This document shows positions 57,401-64,000 of a stretch of DNA of 64,000 nt, piece after piece. A model generated the notes under the pieces. It made no database searches. It had not been told where the DNA came from and was given only the letters and a program-made list of their open reading frames with translations. Numbering within the stretch: the first letter of the stretch is position 1; each line of letters opens with the position of its first letter. Origin of the DNA: Nymphaea colorata (lineage: Eukaryota > Streptophyta > Magnoliopsida > Nymphaeales > Nymphaeaceae); assembly GCF_008831285.2 (NCBI RefSeq), contig NC_045150.1, positions 13,375,868 to 13,439,867 of the forward strand. Direction: 5' to 3'. The translations under genes were made by a program, and so were the position numbers.

Positions 57401-59481
57401 ATAAAAATATCCAAATTACAGAGGATTTGAATTTCATGATTACTTGACTAAGCGATGCCCGATAGAGGAATGGAAATATTTACGGAGTATTTCATTTGAA
57501 TTACAAAGCGATGCAATTCAAGCTTGACCTTATTGAAATTTGATCTCATTGAAGTTGAGTATTGGATTTAGATCTAGAATACAAACCGAGAGGAACAAAT
57601 CAAAGGCTTATGTTAAGAATCGTTAGAGAAGTCCATGCCAGCTTTCCCCTTTCATTCAAATATCTAAAATTTGAGTGGACTGATTTTAGATGATATTTCG
57701 AGTTTAAATCAGGATCAATCGAATTAAAGATCATATTTCAGTTTAATCAGGCATTAAATAAGTATTCAATAAATGTTTAATTGGTCTTACGACAGTAGAT
57801 CTCGCGGAGCTTATCCATATAACTGAATTCAAGTCCACTATCCCTGCCTATCTCCACCCACCCCTTATTATCTATATCTCTTACATTTAAAGGCGGTACA
57901 AGAGAGTTTCATTTTTTTCCTTCTTTCCAAGTATTGACCATCAAAGGGACTCAAAATATTTTTCAAAATTCTTACAAGGGCCTGAAAAACGTTATAAATG
58001 AAATTTTACTAAGCCCCTTGGCTCACCCCTGTGTCTCGGGTTTCAAATGTCGACCAATCAATATGGGGCCGGTTTAAGTCAATTAACTCCTGTGTTTGAA
58101 TAAAATATTAACAATAATTTCTTTTTTTTATTTGTAAACTATAATTCCTATGGGTGGACGTGCATAACGAGGGAAACAACCTGATGAATTTAGAAGAAAA
58201 CCAATATCAACAAACCTTGGGTATGAGGTTTTCAACCATTTTAGTATCTATGTTTTGGAATTTCATCATCCACACGTGACGCGTGACGTTTTGCTTAGTA
58301 CGATTATGTTGTTAATTTACCAAGAAAATTGCTATTTTCTCGATTTTAAGAAAAAAAAGAAAATAGTTTACTTTTCACTGGAAGTCAAGAATTTTCTGTC
58401 AACAAGAAGACAGCATTAAATATATGTACGCTGCACAAATCGAAATTAAATTTACTTAGTGGGACCATTACAAATTATATTCTATAAAAAATGTAAAGTG
58501 GGGCTAGTATTGTTTGATTATAAATATTCGGAAAATGCCCAAAAAGATACATTAAAAAAGTTCATGACAATAAAAACCATACCTGTTGTTGAAAGATACC
58601 TAAATTTTGCACCATTACTCAAAACAACCATTTGTCCATTACCCTAATTAGGCAATCGACTTAAGATGGGGTTTAGATGATAAAAATAGTAAAATACTAC
58701 CCTTAATGAAGATAAATTGCAAGATCATTAGTATGTGTCAACTTTCCTAACTATATCCGATATTATTAACTCGGGATTAATTCTATCTGAATAATTTATT
58801 TTTTAACTACATTTAAAATGAATATGATTTTTCAATTAATGATCTACTTACTGATTTAACAATGTCAAACAAATTGCTAATTAACCATAACAAAAATTAA
58901 GTTGGATGTAGAAATATGAAAATTACATGTGCTTACTGATTCATCAGCCATACACCTTCTCCCTGTTTGGACTTTGAATGACGCAGCATAGCTATTCTGC
59001 TATGCAGATTCTTTCTTTTTCCCAAGAGAGCCAATCCTTTTTTTCCATGTAGAGATTCATGTCCCCTCTTGTCACTTTTAACCCTCACCAACTCGAGAAG
59101 AAATAATTGCCTGTATGCAATCAACTTAAAAAGGAAGTTCCTTGATAGGCGTAATTCCCTGACACTGGAACCACGCAGCTCCAAATGACGATCCACTTAC
59201 TTTCATTCCCACCTTGCTCATGCAGGAAATATGTTAAGCATTGCACATCACACTGTTATGGTGATTGATTAAAAGGAAGATATAGGTCGCCATACATGAG
59301 ATTCATTAGAAGCAGTTTCAGTAGGCAACTCATGTGAAATTGTTAGAACTCTACTGCACAAGTGAAACAAAAGTTTAAATTTGGTGGAAAGTTCCACGAT
59401 GAAACAAACGCAGAACTAAACCTGGAAATTTTCACACCGATATGGAACTTTGCTTCCAGCAATCAAGTTCCACCAAGATAG
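54442..59481. other. Long AT-rich stretch without a recognisable gene
   Basis: It contains a CA/TA microsatellite (about 55776-55841) and short open frames without family motifs (for example 55993-56256). I see no transposon termini or splice-linked exons. 56800-58150 has dispersed CGA-containing words and may be an old, decayed repeat, but I cannot assign it. Confidence 0.5.
55776..55841. repeat. (CA)n-(TA)n compound microsatellite
   Basis: CACACACA for about 25 bases followed by TATATA for about 40 bases. Confidence 0.93.
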
Positions 59482-60060
59482 GTGGAACCTTATTGCGGGG
59501 CAAATTTTGGACCATTGAAGTGCTTGCCTCTTTTCTTTCTCTCTATCATCCGTAGAGGAAGCTTGACCACTCAGCCGGCCGGGACGTATTCAGTTATTCT
59601 TGAAGGAATGGGTTCGAGTAGACAGGTTGAGAAGACAATGGCTTCCTCAAAGTTGACTTCAGGTATGGCAAGCTACATTCAAAGGTCTCCAATCAATTCA
59701 ACGTATTCAACAATGATGAAAATGGAAACATCTTGAATACCAACGGAACGCCCAAATCCAACAATGACAGCAAAGGGAAAACGCCCAAATCCAATGACAA
59801 CAAGGGAAAGATTGATTCTAAGAGGACACACGACATCTATGAACGTCAAAATCCAGCACATAGTCTTCAATCTGAAACGGTGGGAAAAGGAAAAGGAAAG
59901 ACACAAAATTGTGTCTTAATTAAACAAAATCCTCCAACATTTATTTGATATCCTCGCAGTTACAAATTGTTGTATATATACTGTAATCGTCACGTAATTC
60001 TGTTTTTCTTGTTTCTCTCTCTCACTCTGTTTTCTCGTTTTTCTTTCTCTCCACTTCGTG
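59482..60060. other. Unresolved sequence left of a Copia gag, possibly LTR
   Basis: A TATA-like TTGTATATATACTG at about 59967-59980 and a CT-rich leader (60001-60060) fit the end of an LTR, but I found no second LTR. The 59640-59930 frame encodes a short Lys/Ser/Asn-rich repeat (GTPKSNNDSKGKTPKSNDNK) that I do not recognise. Confidence 0.4.
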
Positions 60061-60075
60061 CTTTCCATTTCTTTA

Positions 60076-60088
60076 TGGTATCAGAGCA
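60076..60088 (+). promoter_or_regulatory. Primer-binding site of a truncated Copia element
   Basis: TGGTATCAGAGCA, the initiator tRNA-Met primer-site type, 20 bases before a gag start. Confidence 0.8.
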
Positions 60089-60107
60089 TCCATCATGGTA
60101 CGTACTC

Positions 60108-60535
60108 ATGGCTTCCTCTTCCTACAGCAGCTTCTTCCAACAATTCATTTTTTCCTTACCCAATGAATCTGAATGTGTCGAACTTTGTCTCCTTGAAACT
60201 GACACACAGCAACTTCTTACTATGGAAGACCAAATCTTGGCTCTTATTGAGAGTCAAGACATGAGGGGTTCTTGACAGGCTCGACCCCCACTCCACCTAA
60301 TATCATCGAAGACCCTGTTGATCCGCAAAAGTTCATCTCCAATCCTAAGTTTGAATCATGGCGTCATCTGATCGTCTTGTCAAAGGATGGATTGCTGGTA
60401 AGTTATCTGAAAGTGTACCTAAGCTGGGATCCACTTTTGGCAAACGAGACTTGCCAGGAGAATCAGTGGGACTTGACAAAGGATGTCCATAAGCAGACAC
60501 AGAAAAGTAAAGTCAAACGGTTTGGATGACTCTCT
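60108..60535 (+). pseudogene. Copia gag N-terminal fragment (Copia-C)
   Basis: From ATG 60108 the sequence encodes a Copia gag start spread over three frames: MNLNVSNFVSLKLTHSNFLL, then ILALIESQDM, GSTPTPPNIIEDP, NPKFESW and VKGWIAGKLSESVPKLGSTF. The motif order (NF..LKL..SNFLLWK...ALI.....G.ldG..p.P) is that of Copia gag. Frameshifts at about 60165, 60235 and 60365 rule out function. Nothing of protease, integrase or RT follows, so the element is truncated after about 430 bp of gag. Confidence 0.78.
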
Positions 60536-61497
60536 CTCCATAAGGCGATTCCTGACCCATTTCCTGTGGCCTTCACTGTCAAGTTGCTGGTTTCTGATCC
60601 AGTCATGATTTAAAGGATTAGTAATTGCATCAGAATAATATCACATCGTAAATGACAATAAAAAACAAAAAAAAAAATTGAGGATGCCTACTTAAACATT
60701 GTCAACAAAAATTTTGAAAAAACAAACCTAAATAGTGTTGGTTGCCTAGTCAAAGGGAGCATGGAGTTACAAAGGGTGAAAGCTAAAATGGTCCACATTT
60801 TGACTCAATGCAATAACCTAGAGTTAAATCCAGATGACCAAGAAACAGAACCAACTGTCAAGAAAAAAGTTAAGAGATGGGCCTTATCTGTGAAGATGAC
60901 AGAAAACTAAAAAGGAGGTCTTAATTTATCCAATAGTTCTGTGGCAGCCTTACTACCCAACAATCCCTCCATAACCTATATCAACAACAGCTGACTATGT
61001 AAGATTCCAAAACTTTTTTAATCATGTAACAGATTTTGCCAAGAAAAGAATGATCGTGCTAGTACATATGATATTAGCAAGCACATCTAGCAAAGGGTGA
61101 AGGCATCAATGAGTAATGCATCTTTACATCATATAAAGTAGAAAGTTATTACATTATAAATTTATAATTAAAGCAGACCCTTTAAGGATATGCTCTTCCA
61201 CCAGCATCACATCCAAAACAGGCGTTAGTGTCAAAGTTTCAAACCCAAATATCAGCCATGGGAATTGCAGTTAAGTACATAAACCCATATTACACTCGAT
61301 ATTGGCTCAAGCTACTCATGTGTGCCTTATACTTTTCAATGCACCATTGCTCAATACTTCCTTGCTTTGATATCAAAAAATGTACTCATCACGTGCAACC
61401 TCAACATTTGAAAAAAATGCCACACCCACACATCACACATATCTGACATAGCTTCTCAAGGAAATAACAATTGAAAGGCAAGCAGATGTGAGATTAC
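60536..61497. other. No recognisable gene
   Basis: AT-rich. I looked here for the next (C-terminal) exons of lariat debranching enzyme on the minus strand and did not find them. Confidence 0.5.
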
Positions 61498-61691
61498 CTC
61501 TTCCTTAAAGAATGGCTTTTGACTGATCAATTTTTCCCGATCTCCATATTTTGTAATACCACGAGGCCATTCATGCGAAATGAAGATATCAATAGGCTCC
61601 TCAATTTGCATTAGCTTGTGTACATCATGTTCACGCACATGATATATGGACCTAATTTCTTTTTCATTGTAAGGTGCTCGTTCATAGTGTC
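61498..61691 (-). CDS. DBR1: Lariat debranching enzyme (DBR1), one internal exon
   Basis: Read on the minus strand between an acceptor (TATTAACAG, AG at 61693-61692) and a donor (GTAATC at 61497), 194 bp encode GHYERAPYNEKEIRSIYHVR, then DVHKLMQIEEPIDIFISHEW and PRGITKYGDREKLISQKPFF. This matches the metallophosphoesterase domain of DBR1, which cleaves the 2'-5' bond of intron lariats in the nucleus. IYHVRE and the SH[DE]WP metal-ligand region (His) are conserved; the family usually has SHDWP, here SHEWP. The exon is uninterrupted and has good splice sites, so it could belong to a live gene with large introns. Flanking exons are not visible within about 1-2 kb on either side, so a gene fragment is equally possible. 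Confidence 0.75.
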
Positions 61692-63225
61692 CTGTTAATA
61701 GAAAGCTTGATATATTTACATTGCTCATACCATCAAGCAAGCAGAGCAAAAAAAATCAAAACAAAAGAGACTTGGCAAAAATTACATCCAAACTACAACT
61801 GAGATGCATATGGACAATAAACCATGGACTAATTAATGAATGCAGATTTATATTATAAAGCATTGCCACATATATTATGTATGGGTATTATACAGCGAGG
61901 AATATCTCGCGTATAATACGACAAAATTATATATCTCAGGAAAATTCAGAACATTTTTTAAAACATTAAAACATTTAAAAAATCCTGAAAATTATAAAAA
62001 ATAAAAAATTCATAAAAAATACAACATTTCAATTAAGACAGAGGTTTTTAAGTTGTCCTAACATTAAAGTATCTTTGCTAAGGTCAAAAGACTAATTATG
62101 AGTAACTTTTTTAGAAAGGTTGTTTTACACATGGTACCTTGTGCAGCATCAGTTAAGTTGTTAGAATACTAACAAATAGGTCCACACTGTCTTTGCATTC
62201 TTTATTAGTAGACATGTTTAAGAATCTATACACAAATGTGTTTATGCACATGCATTTCTTATTGATTTTACTTTAATTGACTGACTTATCCTTTTAGGGG
62301 CTTGACTGACTTGTATATGGCTTTCAATTTTTTGCAACTTAGCTAAGTGATGGGGACAATGAATTCAACAAATAACATAGCTGGCAAACCCATAAATTGG
62401 ACTTGGATCAGCCAACTACTGGGTTGCTTGGTCAGTGAGTTGTCTCGGTGACTCGGCTTAGTCGGGCCTTAAATTTTTATAACATATTTCTACTACAGAC
62501 CAATGAAGAAAGTTCAACATATCTATAAATTGACAAGTAATACAATCAACTCTGTATGTAATATGTAGACTCATGAGCAACATTTTGGCAATTACAAAAA
62601 AGGTATCCTATTTCACAATTAAACTCTTGTAAGTTGAAAAATTAGTTATTAATAATAAAAACTAATAAAAATCAGACTTCACATATCAGTCATTACGTGG
62701 CACATGCATATAGAAAATTAGTGCTATATATTAGCAAAACAACGTCTGTTAAAGGAACAAGTAACTGATAAGATATTAACATAAACTAGCATGAGACGAG
62801 AGAACTACTCTATAAAAGGGATTCTATCATGAGAAAACTACTCCATAATCCATCTTTTCTATATATATATATATATGTCATTTTATTAGTTGTTAAGGTA
62901 TATGCCACTACAATTTTTTTTTCAAAAAAATAAAATTACACATTCAGGCCATCAGTTCAGTTTGATATTATTGTTTATGTTTCTACCAGTACTCCTATAT
63001 CAGAACTATCACATGCACGAATTGCTTGCTAGTGTAAAATGCAATTGTTCTGGATTTAAAGCAACCGATAGCACGCTTGACCTAAGGATTAACATTGTTA
63101 CGCTAGCCAACCATCAATAACATGTTTTTAGTATCTGTTTTTTGGTAGCAGAGATAAAAGATGTTAGAAGGAAAAAGGAGAGAGAAAAGGATTTAGAAGG
63201 CATTGACCCATCAAATATAATTTCA
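61692..63225. other. AT-rich sequence, no recognisable exon
   Basis: I searched the minus strand here for N-terminal DBR1 exons (the metal-binding GCxHG start) and saw none. A hairpin motif at 61885-61919 is listed separately. Confidence 0.5.
61885..61919. repeat. Dispersed hairpin motif, copy 2
   Basis: GTATTATACAGCGAG then CTCGCGTATAATAC is a near-perfect inverted repeat of 14-15 bp with a short loop, related to 32142-32175. Confidence 0.7.
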
Positions 63226-63226
63226 G

Positions 63227-63370
63227 ATTCTCGTAGGTAGGCCGGGAACAAACTTTCCTATGCCATTAAATCCAAAAGATGAAAGCAGCGAGGATAATGA
63301 TGAAGGTGATACTGATGATGAAGTTAGTGATAGTGATGAGAAGAATGATGCACTACATGAAGATGGTATG
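63227..63370 (+). CDS. Possible exon of an unidentified acidic protein
   Basis: After TTTCAG (ending 63226) the frame reads ILVGRPGTNFPMPLNPKDES followed by an Asp/Glu/Ser-rich run, ending before GTATGT near 63367. An acidic, low-complexity segment between good-looking splice sites is typical of many nuclear proteins. I do not recognise the family. A further stretch at 63511-63550 after TCAG (FVVEGPSMCVRDNN, then stop) could be a terminal exon. Near the window end, 63864-63943 encodes [16 protein letters not shown] before a stop. Confidence 0.3.
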
Positions 63371-64000
63371 TAAAGCTCAGTCCAATAAATCGTCTTACTC
63401 TGATGGTTCTTGGTATTTTGTGTCTATTTGTATAAAATACTAAGAACATTTAGCTTTCCTGTTTGACATTCGTCATGTTCTTACGACTGATAACTATTCT
63501 TGCCTCAGTTTGTTGTGGAAGGACCATCTATGTGCGTAAGAGACAACAACTGATGAGTTGCTGTTCTGGATATGGAAAGCCAATTATTCTCTGTAAATCC
63601 AATAATCTGGGAAGCCATATTTCCTAGCTCTAATCCTGGAGAGCGGTGTATAGCTGGTAGCCTTCAAACTGCAACCCGGATGGACAGAAACTCTAAAATT
63701 ATATTATAGGGTTCTGGTTGCCATGTGTAGGGCAGAATCTCAGACATTGCACAGTAAAAATTTGACATCATTGCTAACAAGTTAGAGGTTTCATAGGTGC
63801 ATGCTTGCTTGTTCTGCTGAATTGGTTTTGGCAACACACAAAACACTGAGAACTGGAAGTACTGCCTTTGACTTGAGCAAGGTGATAGAGAGCTTTGCTA
63901 GACATGAAGAAACTCTTCGTCGAGAGTTGAAGCATCACCTTAATTCTTTATAAGAACGTCCTTTGGAAAGTTTGGCGTGGGAAAGAGGCTCCTCAATGTA

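Noticed and set aside
1-64000. CRISPR arrays, bacterial operons, or a novel defence system
   Set aside because: The window is plant nuclear DNA. The repeats present are tandem duplications or transposon ends, with no regular spacers or associated genes.

Overview
This window is nuclear DNA from a flowering plant. The signs are plant-type Copia and Gypsy LTR retrotransposons primed by initiator tRNA-Met, a LINE, hAT-like and PIF/Harbinger-like elements, GT-AG introns, and fragments of plant gene families: a TIR-NBS-LRR (TNL) resistance gene, WAT1/MtN21 transporters, glycolate oxidase and lariat debranching enzyme. TNL genes argue against a grass; I cannot name the species. A run of exactly 100 N (4614-4713) marks a scaffold gap. 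I see no convincingly intact host gene. Most recognisable coding sequence is transposon-derived or a broken or partial host gene.

Layout. 1-3919: a minus-strand Copia element whose PBS-leader-gag block is inverted relative to its LTR and pol. 3928-4591: a decayed LINE reverse transcriptase fragment. 6447-9667: a Gypsy element with 5-bp target duplications that has lost RT, RNase H and the integrase core. 9.7-23.6 kb: mostly non-coding, with a two-exon glycolate oxidase remnant (12.5-12.9 kb), a tandem repeat block (17.8-18.1 kb) and a 1001-bp hAT-like element with perfect 8-bp target duplications (20232-21232). 23.6-29.3 kb: three WAT1 fragments, two of them an inverted pair of first exons. 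29.4-31.6 kb: a degraded Gypsy gag-protease region, followed by two LTR-like direct repeats (31.6 and 33.8 kb).

34.2-54.4 kb is the most informative region. A TNL remnant is split by a 5490-bp Copia element (34856-40345) sitting in the intron between its NB-ARC exon and its LRR exon. About 4.6 kb carrying the LRR and C-terminal exons is duplicated (40786-45339 and 49713-54441). Each copy then took its own insertions: a GC-rich TIR-like element and a second smaller one in copy 1, and an 869-bp TRIM and a 710-bp hAT-like MITE in copy 2. The two copies therefore act as empty-site controls for each other. Both are pseudogenes by frameshift or nonsense. A 2041-bp PIF/Harbinger-like element (46270-48310) lies between the copies.

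54.4-64 kb is AT-rich with a truncated Copia gag (60.1-60.5 kb), one clean exon of lariat debranching enzyme on the minus strand (61498-61691), and exon-like pieces of an unidentified acidic protein at the right end.

The genes do not form a pathway. The window records nested transposition, segmental duplication and gene decay around a resistance-gene remnant.
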